A DNA stretch of 64,000 bases from Neofusicoccum parvum. Its lineage: Eukaryota > Ascomycota > Dothideomycetes > Botryosphaeriales > Botryosphaeriaceae. The position numbers were made by a program, and so were the translations under genes. How positions within the stretch are numbered: position 1 is the stretch's first letter; each line of letters begins with the position of its first letter. Positions 23,765-34,298 of this stretch are shown piece by piece. The notes beneath the pieces were generated by a model. It made no database searches. It saw only the letters and a list, made by a program, of their open reading frames with translations, and had not been told where the DNA came from. The stretch lies in NCBI GenBank assembly GCA_020912385.1, contig CP087212.1, positions 2,108,001 to 2,172,000 on the forward strand, read 5' to 3'.

Positions 23765-24535
23765 ATGTGTACCGTTGAGATTGATACCCTTGGGAGTGCT
23801 GGTGGGTGGGGTGCATAAGGGTTGAAGGGCGGGAACGGCGTTTGATGGCTTGTTTTTCTGTCGGACGCTCCTTTGGACCCTTTTCTTTTGTTTGGTGGTG
23901 GGGTGGCGAGGAGAGGGGAGGGGAGTGTCGTTCTTTGAGCGTGGTTTCTTCTGTGCATGGGAGGGTGTTGGGTGTGTGGGTGGAAAGTCTTGTGGGGCTT
24001 TCTATCTGGTTCTTATTGGCGTTGTTGATAGTGGGATGGTTCACTGGTTAATATGGATTCGCGTTTTCAACTGTCACTTATGACTTTTGTCGTATCTGTG
24101 AGGCTGTGGGAAGCATGTGTGGGTTATTGGCATGCAGATGTAGAATCTGGGATGTTTACAACTGTTCACGCCGCTTGTGGGCAAAGGACAGCTCTCGGAG
24201 ATTCCAGATCCTTGTGTCGACACCCACTGTATGCGATTGGGTGAAAGATCGCCGTGTGACGTGGCTCCCAGGTCGTATCGCAACCACAGCCACAGCCTCG
24301 CCTCACAGTTACACTTCACAGCTGAAGCTGTCCTCCCAGCACAAAAGAACAGTAAGTCATCAGCAATTCCATCCCGACGATTGCATCCGCTTCTTCTGCA
24401 CTCGCTGACTCAACGGTCCGGCCTCGTTCAGCTGACGAGGCTGCGGTGGGCCCACCAGACTCGCTCGCCCTTGGTCTTTGCCAACGTCTTGTCTCCATCA
24501 CGGCCACGGGCTTCCTCATCTTCAACTTCGTCGAC
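23765..24535. other. Intergenic between kinesin-5 and second HET gene
   Basis: G-rich 3' UTR of the kinesin gene on the left. A good donor (GTAAGT near 24,351) and an acceptor near 24,432 suggest an intron in the 5' UTR, or an additional short first exon, of the HET gene; this is not resolved. Confidence 0.35.
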
Positions 24536-26599
24536 ATGTTTCGACTACCGGCCATGGCAGACCTCCCCATCAGCCAAAGACCTACCAGAAAGCGGAAGAG
24601 GGACACGAGCGTTACCCATGACACCCGGATCTTGGAATACTCAACCCAAACGGGGATGGAGCCCATGGAAACCCAAGAACCCAGCGGCTTTTGTGAGGAT
24701 TGTGCTTCGGGCTTCAACAAATACTACCAAGCACGGGAAGTTTTTACCGATGGAGTCAGAAGAACTACTCCTAAAGAACTCTTTGCTCGAAGCACACACT
24801 GCACTATCTACTATCTTTTGTCTAAGCTTCTTCCTGAAGATATTTACCACAGCGAAGAACAATTCGTTTTGCGTTACAGCTATCCATCGGTTCGCTCTTG
24901 GAAATATGATGGCCTCATCGTTCGCAAAGACCATATACGACAAATCAAGTCAGCCTCCCCGTGGATGAAGCTCTCCAAGACATATTCTCTTGATGCAAAA
25001 ATGATTCGCGGCTGGATCCAGAAATGCGAAGATTCACACAGGAATAGTGTTGACAATCGGGTTTGGAGCCGGTCACAAAATCCAATTGACGTCACTTTGA
25101 TTGATGTCGTCAACAATTGCCTGGTCCGAACCTCATCAAGCACTCCCTTCTGTGCTCTAAGTTATGTTTGGGGTAATACGAAATCTCTTCAGACCAACAC
25201 TGGAAATCGTGCTTCTTTCGAACATCCAGGATCTCTTCGGCAGCCGCAAATTTGGGATAAAATTGCCCGCGTTATCAGAGATGCTATTGAGTTGGTGCTT
25301 TCCATTGGGGAGCGCTATCTTTGGGTGGATGCTCTCTGTATTGAGCAAGATAACGTGGCACTGAAGCACAATCAGATAATGCAGATGGACATCATCTATA
25401 GCCACGCATTACTGACTATAGTCGCCCTTTCTGGAAAAGACGCGGATACACCGCTTTTTGGAGATCCTCGGAAATCTAGAGCTCTGATAACAACACCAGA
25501 CCACCAAACATCAGTGTTCCAAGATTTTGTTATGTTAGGGCCCAGCTTTACAGAAAGGCTTGAAAACTCCGTCTACGACCAGCGAGCCTGGACATTCCAA
25601 GAGAGGCTTTTGTCTCCCAGGTGCCTCTTCATTAAGGATGGTCAATGTTTTTTCCGGTGCCGCTCAAAACTTCAATCGGAATTACCTTGTATGCGGAGTG
25701 ATGAGACTAACATGGACATTATCTCACCCTGGAATGAGCTCTCTGAACAAAGTTATAGCAAAGCGGCATTCATTAATTACGCGAACTTATCGGAGGCATA
25801 TCGGAGGAAACTCCTTTCCCACAATTCAGACACATTGAACGCCTTCTCAGGCATTCTCGCGGTCCTTGCACGGCATAACCGCTGGCATTTTGTTTCAGGC
25901 ATTCCAGAAGAGTATCTTGACCATGGTCTTCTCTGGTTACCAGAGGGCAACCGGGATTTCGAAAGGAACAGGATGTTTCCCAGTTGGTCTTGGGCAGGCT
26001 GGAATTGCCCCATCACGTGGAAATCAATGAAAGGCCGTTCCAATCCCTTTTTTGGCGAAAATGTTCCAGTGCCAATTCAGAGCGAAATCGAGGACCTTCA
26101 AACTTTTCGCCGGACACCAAAGCGGCGTATAGCTCCGCGATGCGTGACCTACAGCCAGCAAGCCCCCCGGACTGAAACTGTTTCAACCCCTTCACCTGCG
26201 TCCGGATCTGTCGCAGGAATTGATGTACTCAGCTTCAATGCTAAATCTATTGCATATGAATACTTCGATTCGGTTTGTACTGGATCAGATATGCCACAAC
26301 ACCCGTTCATCAGCCTTCTCGATCCCCAAGGACGAAAATGCGGATATTGCTTTGGGGGCGGACCCAAGCTTGTACGCTCCCTTTCAGCATACAAGTCGTC
26401 CACATTCCGGAAACATAATGCTCGATCAGCGAGAGATGTGGTGATATCACACCCCGAGTTCCTATATAACAAGCACTCCGATGGCTTGCAAAAAGTAGAA
26501 CTCATCCTCCTGTCGAGACTCAACCTGTCGAACGGCGCGAGAAAGAATACACCGCTGGTTTTCTCATTGTTGCTACTGAGGCCTGCTATATACGTGTAA
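24536..26599 (+). CDS. HET-domain protein (second copy, divergent)
   Basis: Single open frame of 687 residues from the first ATG at 24536; a second ATG 18 bases on is equally possible. The HET domain shows FCALSYVWGNTKSL, then GERYLWVDALCIEQDN and the YDQRAWTFQERLLSPRCLF box, with PSWSWAGWN toward the C-terminus. A basic RKRKR stretch near residue 20 could be a nuclear signal. The N-terminal ~200 residues are a separate region not recognised. Compared with the HET protein at 11.2 kb the motifs match but the flanks do not, so this is not a recent duplicate. A possible upstream splice (see the intergenic entry) might extend the N-terminus. Function in non-self recognition is family inference. 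Confidence 0.88.
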   Translation: MFRLPAMADLPISQRPTRKRKRDTSVTHDTRILEYSTQTGMEPMETQEPSGFCEDCASGFNKYYQAREVFTDGVRRTTPKELFARSTHCTIYYLLSKLLPEDIYHSEEQFVLRYSYPSVRSWKYDGLIVRKDHIRQIKSASPWMKLSKTYSLDAKMIRGWIQKCEDSHRNSVDNRVWSRSQNPIDVTLIDVVNNCLVRTSSSTPFCALSYVWGNTKSLQTNTGNRASFEHPGSLRQPQIWDKIARVIRDAIELVLSIGERYLWVDALCIEQDNVALKHNQIMQMDIIYSHALLTIVALSGKDADTPLFGDPRKSRALITTPDHQTSVFQDFVMLGPSFTERLENSVYDQRAWTFQERLLSPRCLFIKDGQCFFRCRSKLQSELPCMRSDETNMDIISPWNELSEQSYSKAAFINYANLSEAYRRKLLSHNSDTLNAFSGILAVLARHNRWHFVSGIPEEYLDHGLLWLPEGNRDFERNRMFPSWSWAGWNCPITWKSMKGRSNPFFGENVPVPIQSEIEDLQTFRRTPKRRIAPRCVTYSQQAPRTETVSTPSPASGSVAGIDVLSFNAKSIAYEYFDSVCTGSDMPQHPFISLLDPQGRKCGYCFGGGPKLVRSLSAYKSSTFRKHNARSARDVVISHPEFLYNKHSDGLQKVELILLSRLNLSNGARKNTPLVFSLLLLRPAIYV

Positions 26600-27851
26600 T
26601 AATCGGATTTACGGAAATACGCATAACTGGGGCAAATGACTTGTGCTGGGGTAGGTGTATGGTGTAGTAACTAGGCAAGTAGTAAAACGCGTGTGGAACA
26701 AGGAGGTAAAAACACGTGATTGCGGGCCAATGTGGTTGACACAACCATTTTACGGAACCCTTGATTAACTCGATGATTTTGGATACGTCGATTTACCCAG
26801 TATACAATTCGGAATCGCTCAACGTTATGTTGATACAATGGAAGGGGGACGAAGCCGAGCGTTTAGCCATTGGACAGATCCACGAAACGGCTTTCAACAA
26901 CGCGAATCCGATCAGGAAGGAAATTGTACTTGCTTGAATTTCCATTTCTCGGTTTTTCATTTATGTAACTAACTTACTCATTTGCTCCGAATCATGGTGC
27001 GATGTTTGGTTTGGAGGAATTAACGGACCAACTGTGTGGAAATGGTACTCTCTTCGTACGTATAAACAAGATCGGTCCCTTAGTCATTACGCTGAAGGCA
27101 CGGCACAAGACAGAAGCTATGAACCTAGGAATTAGCGGGATGGTTAACCGGAGGGTCTTGAAATCTTATTGCAATGGCAAAGCAATCATCTAGATGGCTA
27201 CCTCAGCCTTCAGAATCTGCACATTTTAAGTGAGCCTAATGTTCAAGCAAAGTAACTTCGAATCACTTCGGGATCAATGAACCCTGGCGAATGGGATCGT
27301 GTTTGTGAGGTGTTGACCGCTTTTTCCCCTCACTGCTGAAGACCTTTCCCTTTTCTTCACCATACCGCATCAGGTGTGATTACCTGCTGAGTTTTGACAG
27401 AGCTGTGCGTATAGTTTGGACTGGTGCGAGAAATCTCCTTCAGCAACAAAAATCCGGTCCATAAGGAAATTTTTTTAAATTTTCTGTTCTTTCACTCGTG
27501 CACCTCATTCTCAAACTTTTGATCTGCTCCAGATTGAGTTGGGGCGGTTGGTTGCGAGACCGTAGTGCATTAATTCAGTTCTGAATATACTCTTGTCACA
27601 TGCATAATGTTAAGGTACCGTTTGTTACTTTTTCATGACTTGTGACCATAGGTTATCGTGATAGAGGTAGGCTGCGAAATCAAGGAGCGCGATTAATTTC
27701 TGTATCAACAGTCTACATTATCTCGCTACTATTGAAACTACAAGTACCATGCGGACAGATGGCTATACCAGTATTCGGAATTTGTAGTCCTCTGTCCAGC
27801 TTAACGCAACAGTTAAGAAACCCGGATACCGCCCATAAGTCCATCAATCCA
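26600..27851. other. Convergent intergenic region, 1.25 kb
   Basis: AT-richer than the flanks, with short frames only. No gene, repeat or transposon remnant was recognised. It separates the housekeeping left part from the enzyme-rich block. Confidence 0.4.
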
Positions 27852-29131
27852 CTACGGGAAGTTAATGTACACCTTGACTACCTCATGGTTATCGAAAAGT
27901 CGGAAGTACTCGGACACTTCCTCGATGCTGATCACATTGGTTCCGACAAAGTTCGGATGGGCACGGCCACTGGTGATCAAGTCCTCCAGGACTGGGGCGA
28001 TACGCTTAGGGTCCACAACTCCAGCGCCAAAGTGAAGGCCCTTACTGAAGAAATCAGACAAGGGGAACGAGATGTTAGGTGAGATGGTCTCAGACAATGG
28101 TGCTCCAGCACTGTTGTGTTGTGTGATCAACACGCCAACCTGACCGATGCCGCCTCCTTGTCGGGTGACTGCAACCAGGTTCTGAATAACGATGTCCTCT
28201 TGAAGCTCGCCTTGAGCGTTGATAGCTTCCATTCCAACACAGTCAACGGCCCTGATAACCTCCCGCTGGCTCGTACGCCAATATCTGCTGCACTGGGTCC
28301 GAGTCGAAGAAGTTTATGGGAATGGCACCGATGGAGGCCGCTTTCTCCAAGCGCTGGGGGACGTGATCAACCGAATAGACCTTCGAGGCACCGCGCAGGA
28401 TGGCAGAGTACGCTGCGAGCACTGGAACCATAGTGTAAGCGTTGTTTCAATGCCCTGAAGATGTCGAATGGGGGATGTTACTTACAGCCCACCGGACCAG
28501 CACCAAAGACAGCAATGGTGTCTCCTGGCTGGAAACCAGCAAAGTCGAGAACGGTCCATCCAGTGGCAAAGATGTCGGAGAGAAGAACGTAATCCTGCTC
28601 AATTGACGAGTTGGTGGTTTCCGCAGTCAGGGGGACTGGGATAAGACTGTCATCGGCAAACGGCACCCTGGCGTACTCCGCTAAAGAAACCCTCGAGTCA
28701 GCGATATCCCTTTTTAGCTTGGCTAGAAACGTACCCTGGAGACCGCCAAGGTTGCCAGGGCCCCCATGGCCGAATCTTGGCTCGGGATCCATCTGAAGAT
28801 GTCCGGCATCAAGGTTATCAGGGATGACAACGTAGTCACCGACGGAAAGGGAGTGCACGGCACTGCCAATCTCTGAGATGTAGCCCATGGCCTCATGGTC
28901 GACCACCCACGGAGGATTGGGACCTCCTCGGACGCCGTGATACATGTGAAGATCCGATCCGCAGATGGCGGAAGTTGTAATGCGAACAATCGCATCAGTT
29001 TCGTTCAGAATGACCGGAATTGGCACGTCAGTGACACGTACCTCGCTAGGGACGCCTTCGAAGATGACGCCACGCATAGTCGCGTTGAGGGTCGCATTGA
29101 GGGCCGTGTTGAGGGCCGCGCTGAGGGCCAT
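27852..29131 (-). pseudogene. Zinc-type alcohol/formaldehyde dehydrogenase-like gene with one-base frameshift
   Basis: Medium-chain dehydrogenase of the glutathione-independent formaldehyde dehydrogenase-like branch. Exons on the minus strand: 29131-28735, 28680-28486, 28421-27852. Catalytic zinc Cys in AICGSDLHMYHG, then VDHEAMGYISEIG, a GGLQAEYARVPFAD segment rebuilt exactly by splicing, and the NAD-binding VFGAGPVGLLAA. The reading frame then breaks: AYEPAG must continue as VIRAVDCVGMEAINAQG, but one extra G (plus-strand C at 28259-28260) shifts it. Spliced length is 1162 nt, one more than a multiple of three, and no intron fits. With the base removed the product would be about 386 residues. 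It may be a true pseudogene or an assembly error. The first 18 codons are a 12-bp repeat, so the original start may be the second ATG at 29077. A TATA-like box lies about 90 bp upstream. Confidence 0.8.
29078..29125 (-). repeat. 12-bp tandem repeat, four units
   Basis: Four imperfect 12-bp units at the 5' end of the dehydrogenase gene, each encoding Leu-(Asn/Ser)-x-x (LSAA, LNTA, LNAT, LNAT). The conserved domain begins right after it at a second Met. Confidence 0.75.
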
Positions 29132-29952
29132 GATTCTGACGGCTGAAACAAGGAACCGAAGAAGATGGGAGGCAAGCTCGTAACTTAGAATCCTGAGGCT
29201 TTTTGGGGGCGATAGCACCGTTTATAAATATCCATTTCTATGAGCTCGAAGTAGGCGTGAGTACATCGTTTCTGCACAACATCACGATTCTGGCCCATAG
29301 TATCAGTTCAAAATGCAAGTATGAAGTCAGCCAAGTGTCACGAACGCAGCCAAGCCGCATTATAGACCGTTGATGGCATGATGCGGCTGCTTTGTGTGTT
29401 TCTGTGGGGCAATATTGCCAGAATGCTAGAGAATGAGGCTGTGCAGTGTGTGCGTAACATCGTGAGTTGATGGCATGGAACATATGGAGATAGGAGTTTA
29501 GGACGGTTTTAAGGAACTAACGAGTGGTATCGCTCTATTTGGGCACGCACCATCCATCTCACATCAATTGCAGTTAGTAAAGGAGAAGGGAAACCCGAAC
29601 ACCTCGGATCGAGATTAAGCATAACGTACGCTCGCGAGTCCGGCACCGGCCGCCCCAGAGTTCGTTACCATTCAGCCCACTTTCATGCGCCTATGCCGTC
29701 GGCCAAGAGTTATCTTGGTCCCCGAAACACTAATCGCCTGCGCTAACAGCATCGACCTTCCAACTCCACGGTACTAGAAACAAGTGTCATAGCGATTCCG
29801 TAATTGCTCTTGCGCAGCAGCTGATCAGTGCAAACTCTACCTACTAGTGGTGGGGTTTGAACGACAAGAACTACATAAGCGGAACTTGCTCTGCGGGCGT
29901 TGTGTTGCAATTCATAACTCTACAAGTGTGCCGTTATCCTTGTAGCCTGACA
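29132..29952. promoter_or_regulatory. Divergent promoter, dehydrogenase and carboxylesterase
   Basis: Head-to-head interval with the dehydrogenase TATA-like box at its left end. No gene recognised. Confidence 0.4.
29221..29230 (-). promoter_or_regulatory. TATA-like box of dehydrogenase gene
   Basis: TATTTATAAA on the minus strand, about 90 bp upstream of the first ATG. Confidence 0.4.
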
Positions 29953-31759
29953 ATGAAAGTCGGTTCGATGCATTTCCTCGAGGCTGCAGCCTCGACAATT
30001 CTGGTCTCCGCCTTAGCCGCTGGACAAAGCCTGCCAGACTCGCTTCCAGTAGTCGACCTGGGATACGAGCTCTACCGTGCAGCTGACTTCAACGTAAGTC
30101 ATCTCTAATTCAGCATCATCAAGCAATCATCTTACGATAGTCTTCAGCAAACGGGGAGCTATTACAACTTCTCGAACATCAGATACGCTGCACCTCCGCT
30201 TGGCGATCTACGATTCCGGGCTCCCGCACCTCCTGCTACGAATAGATCCGCTGTTCAGGATGTGCTACCGTCCCGCATGTGCCCGCAGAGTACGCCTCCG
30301 TGGATGGGTACTGTCAGTTGGCTCACCGACTATCTGCTCTCTGGCACTGTTCCGAACACGACGACATCGGCGAGTAGCTCATCGAGCAGCTCTGCCATCG
30401 TCAGTCGAAGCCCCAGTCAGAGTGAGGACTGCCTATTCCTGGATGTGATGGTTCCCCAGGAGATTTTTGAGAATGCGGGCCAGGGTAATGGCGCTCCTGT
30501 CCTTGTCTGGATACACGGTTAGTTCTCCAACAGTTCCAAGGTGAAGCCCTCTACTGACTGCTGCACCAGGTGGCGGCTACGCCGTAGGCTCGAAGACGGG
30601 CGGTTATGATCCACGGAATTTGCTCCAACGCAGCCAAACCAATTCGTCGGCGGGTGTCATTTTCGTTGCTCTGAACTATCGCTTGGGCGGACTCGGCTTT
30701 CTTTCCGGGCCCACCTTCCAAGAGGATGGCACGGCAAATGTAGGCTTCTACGACCAGCGAATGGCGCTACAATGGGTTCAAGATCAGATCCACCTTTTTG
30801 GCGGAGACAAGGACAGAGTCACGGTCATGGGGGAATCTGCTGGAGCAGGATCCATTGTGCACCAGATCACCGCATACGGCGGTCATGCCCAAGCACCATT
30901 CCAACAAGCAATCGTTCAATCTCCGGCTTGGGTGCCTTACCCTTCGCCATACGATCAGGAAGAGAGATTCCAAGAGTTTCTGCGATTCGCAAACGTTGGT
31001 AGCCTTGCGGAGGCCCGCAACCTGTCCACTGAACAGGTGATGAATGCGAATGCCTTCCAGATCTCCGCCTCGCCCTACGGCAGCTACGGCTGGGGTCCGA
31101 CCGTGGACGGAAACTTCGTTACGCAGGATCCGAAATTGCTGCTCAACCACGGCCAGTTCGACAGCTCTGTGAATGTCATGGTCGGGCACAACTCCGACGA
31201 GGGCCTGCTGTTTACCCCGCCTGTTACCAACAACAGCGGATACCTGGACTTCGTTCGCGGCAATTTCCCCAGCGCCCGGAGCTCTGTTGTCGACTACATC
31301 GCCAACACCCTTTACCCTCCCGTCTTTGACGGTTCTATGGGATACCGTGACCAGGTCGGTCGCGCTGCGCTGACGATCGGTGAAGCAGGCTTCGCCTGTA
31401 ACGCTTTCGCCATGAATCGTGCATACAACGAGACCTATTCTTACCTATTCGACGTCTTCCCGGGACTGCATGCGCAGGATGTTTCCTACACTTTTTACAA
31501 CGCGGATACCACTTGGTCAGGCCTTAGTGTGTTGACGAGGTGGGAGAGGAATCAGACTGTTGCCTACGCGATGCAGGACTATTTCACTAGTTTTGCGGCT
31601 AAGGGCGTCCCCGAGTCTCGGTTGGATGGTCTTTCGGCGTTCACCATGTACGGTAATAACGCCACATTGGTCAGTTTGAGCTCAAGAGGAATCTTTGAGG
31701 CAAGCGACCCAGCTGCGAACTCCAGATGTGCGTGGTGGCAATTGGCCTTGTTCAACTAG
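29953..31759 (+). CDS. Secreted type-B carboxylesterase/lipase
   Basis: Alpha/beta hydrolase of the type-B carboxylesterase family, 566 residues from exons 29953-30093, 30148-30517 and 30570-31759 (introns 54 and 52 bp). A signal peptide is visible (EAAASTILVSALAAGQS); starting at the second ATG (29968) would give a more usual signal. Family blocks in order: IRYAAPPLGDLRF, SEDCLFLDVMVP, VLVWIHGGGYAVGSKTGG (oxyanion hole, rebuilt by the second splice), and the nucleophile elbow VTVMGESAGAGS with Ser near residue 260. Acidic and histidine members are likely in VGHNSDEGLLF and FPGLHAQDVSYTF. A serine/threonine-rich patch (TTTSASSSSSSSA) lies in a loop near residue 120. Several N-glycosylation sequons fit secretion. 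Substrate is not evident. Divergent from the dehydrogenase and followed by a reductase in the same direction. Confidence 0.9.
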
Positions 31760-32465
31760 ACGTCGTAGAGTGGGAGGAGAAAGACGCCAAATATTACTAC
31801 GCAAGAATCTACATCCGCTCTACCTAGCATAACTTCTCTAATAGTATCTTCAAAGTTCCTTTCTGATCGTAGACTAGATAGATACGTTTGCATTACAAAG
31901 GTATAGTATAGGGGGGAATGTGGAATTGTTAATTAGAAACACGAAACTTAATGAGTATTCATATCCTCTAAAGAGCGCCAACACGCTGTTTAGTGTTGAT
32001 TGTGTTATTATACCTGTCAGCCATACACTCCCACTATCACATCACACGTTTTACTCCTATGTTCTTCGCAGCAAGTGGTATATAGTTAGCGTAGGTAGCT
32101 TCAATTTACAAGGCAGCGGAGTCTTCCTTTCTCGCACCGTTCGACGATCGTACATACAATCCTATCTACTTAAGGAATTTAAAATGATGATTTGTAAGAG
32201 AAGTCAATAAAAAACCCGCTCTCGTCAATGATTCGTATTCGTGTACAATGTGGCTAAGTCCAGCTTCATCGTTCGGCCCGCCGGACTTTAGAACTTATCA
32301 CCGTCATGCTTTTATCGTTATTCGTGCTAAGTCCGTCGATCGAGAGATTGTAAACAAATGCGATGAAGTAAGATTTAAGCCTGTAGTATATAAAGATTCG
32401 AAGACTGATCTATGCAATCGGTACTAATCTGTTCCAACCATCTCACCTTACAACTCAATCTCACA
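31760..32465. other. AT-rich intergenic region with promoter of GRE2-like gene
   Basis: AT-rich, no coding frame of note. The right end carries a TATATAAA box and a pyrimidine-rich leader typical of strongly expressed fungal genes. Confidence 0.45.
32387..32394 (+). promoter_or_regulatory. TATATAAA box of GRE2-like reductase
   Basis: Canonical TATA box 72 bp upstream of the ATG, followed by a C/T/A-rich leader ending CTCACAATG. Confidence 0.5.
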
Positions 32466-33598
32466 ATGACTCGCGTCTTGCTTACTGGTGGCAGTGGCTT
32501 CATTGCCACTCATGTACTCAGTGTCCTTCTACAACGCGGGTGAGTGTCTTGAACTCCATCCCACCGAGGCAAAACTCTAACATCTCTTAGCCACTCGGTT
32601 GTGACCACCGTTCGCAGCCAAGAAAAGGCCAACAATATCCAGCAGGCCAATCCTGGATTCGGCAAAGATAAGCTTGACTTTGTCATCGTTGAAGATATTG
32701 CGGTGGAGGGCGCCTTTGACGACGCCGTCAAGTCTACCCCCCCTTTCGAGGCCGTCATTCATACCGCTAGCCCCTTCCATTTCAACGTCACGGACGTGCA
32801 GAAGCAGTTGCTGGATCCTGCGGTGATCGGAACAGCTGGCATCCTCAAGTCGATCAAGAAGAATGCACCTTCGGTCAAGCGAGTCGTTATTACCTCCTCA
32901 TTCGCCGCCATAATGGATATGTCGAAGGGAAACTGGCCAGAGCACACTTACTCTGAGGCCGACTGGAATCCTATGACGCATGAGCAGGCACTGATGAATG
33001 CCGCCTTTGGCTACACAGGTGCGTTCGACACTCCTCATTTACTTTCTCGGAGTTGGAACTGACCGTTGAAACTATAGCTAGCAAGCTGTTTGCCGAGCGT
33101 GCCGCGTGGGACTTCGTCAAGGAGGAGCAGCCCAACTTTAATATCGCTACCTTGGCTCCTCCCTTCGTCTTCGGCCCCGTCATGCACAATCTGAGCTCTA
33201 TGGCCGCCCTAAACACCTCGAACCAGGTCATCGCCGCGTTCGTTATGGGCAAGTGTAAGAGCGGAATTCCACCGACAACGGCTTTCATTTGGACTGATGT
33301 GCGCGACCTTGCCCTTGGACACGTCCTCGCAATGGAGAAGGAAGAAGCAGGGGGCAAGAGATTCTTCTTCACGAGCGGGCATTTCGCCAACAAGGAGCTG
33401 GCGGCAATCATCAGGAACAACTTTCCTGAGTATGAGGATAAACTTCCCCCTGCAGAGGACCAGGGTGGCGATTTCCCGGCGGAAGGTGTGTACAAGATCG
33501 ACAACAGTCAGACCAAGCAGGTTCTCGGAATCGAGTTCACGTCGTTCGAAAAATGTATCGTCGACACTGTGAAGTCTTTCAAGAGTCTCGGTGCCTAA
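32466..33598 (+). CDS. NAD(P)H-dependent short-chain reductase, GRE2/dihydroflavonol-reductase-like
   Basis: Extended short-chain dehydrogenase of 340 residues from exons 32466-32539, 32591-33018 and 33078-33598 (introns 51 and 59 bp). The N-terminal Rossmann motif LLTGGSGFIATH, the TVRSQEKA segment after the second strand, VIHTASPFHF, RVVITSSFAAI and the active-site GYTASKLFAE (Tyr near 166, Lys near 170, created by the second splice) identify the family. GRE2-type enzymes reduce ketones and aldehydes such as methylglyoxal; dihydroflavonol reductases share the fold. TDVRDLALGHVLAMEKEEAGGKRFF is the usual C-terminal substrate-domain block. The TATA box and leader suggest inducible or strong expression. 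Exact substrate is unknown. Confidence 0.92.
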
Positions 33599-34298
33599 AG
33601 TAGTCACATTACGAAAGAGTACCATAAAAATATGCGCAAATCCATCCTACTCTCTATACACAGTCTACCTTGTTCCTCTTTCTTAGAAGTCAGTCATCCT
33701 ACGGCTTTGTAGAATCCTCCCCCTGCTAGAAACCTATCGTATATTTTTCCTTTCATATGCTCGCTCAATTCGAAACGGTGCGAAACGGAAGCGGGCGGTG
33801 CACAATATCTGGGACACTACTGTTCGCGCCGTGCTGTGGAAAAGGCAGAGAGGGTGTAGGAGTTGCATGCTTTGTTCAAATTTCAAGGACTCTTCACTCA
33901 CTTACAAATGTCTGTACATCTTCTCAATCCAAATAGATTTTTTTTAAATACTGAAATCAATGCTGACAAGATCACAAACGGAAGAGTTACAATAAGAAAT
34001 CCTTGCTTTTGTTCAGTGAGAAACGTACCAGTTCCGTTGCTGGTATAAAGTGTGCTCGGGGCGATTTTCAGGCGCAAGAGGGAGGGGTCAGAGTGGTAAT
34101 GATGCACAATGGAACGCCGGGTTCTTCCCAGCATCTACCACCACTCATCATCTCTATCCTCATCGGCGACGAAGCTGATGTTAACGCCATCCGAGTCACA
34201 TACCCAGAGGCGTCTGCTACATCTAACTGATCAACCTGACGTCTCTTATCATCTTCCGCAGCTTGAGTGACGCCTCCAGGCACAGAGGCTACAGGCTG
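33599..34298. other. Convergent intergenic region
   Basis: 3' flanks of the reductase and the F-box-like gene. Nothing recognised. Confidence 0.4.

Noticed and set aside
23900..23923. G-quadruplex in the kinesin 3' UTR
   Set aside because: Only three runs of four G plus GG pairs; weaker than the channel-gene cluster and not reported as a finding.
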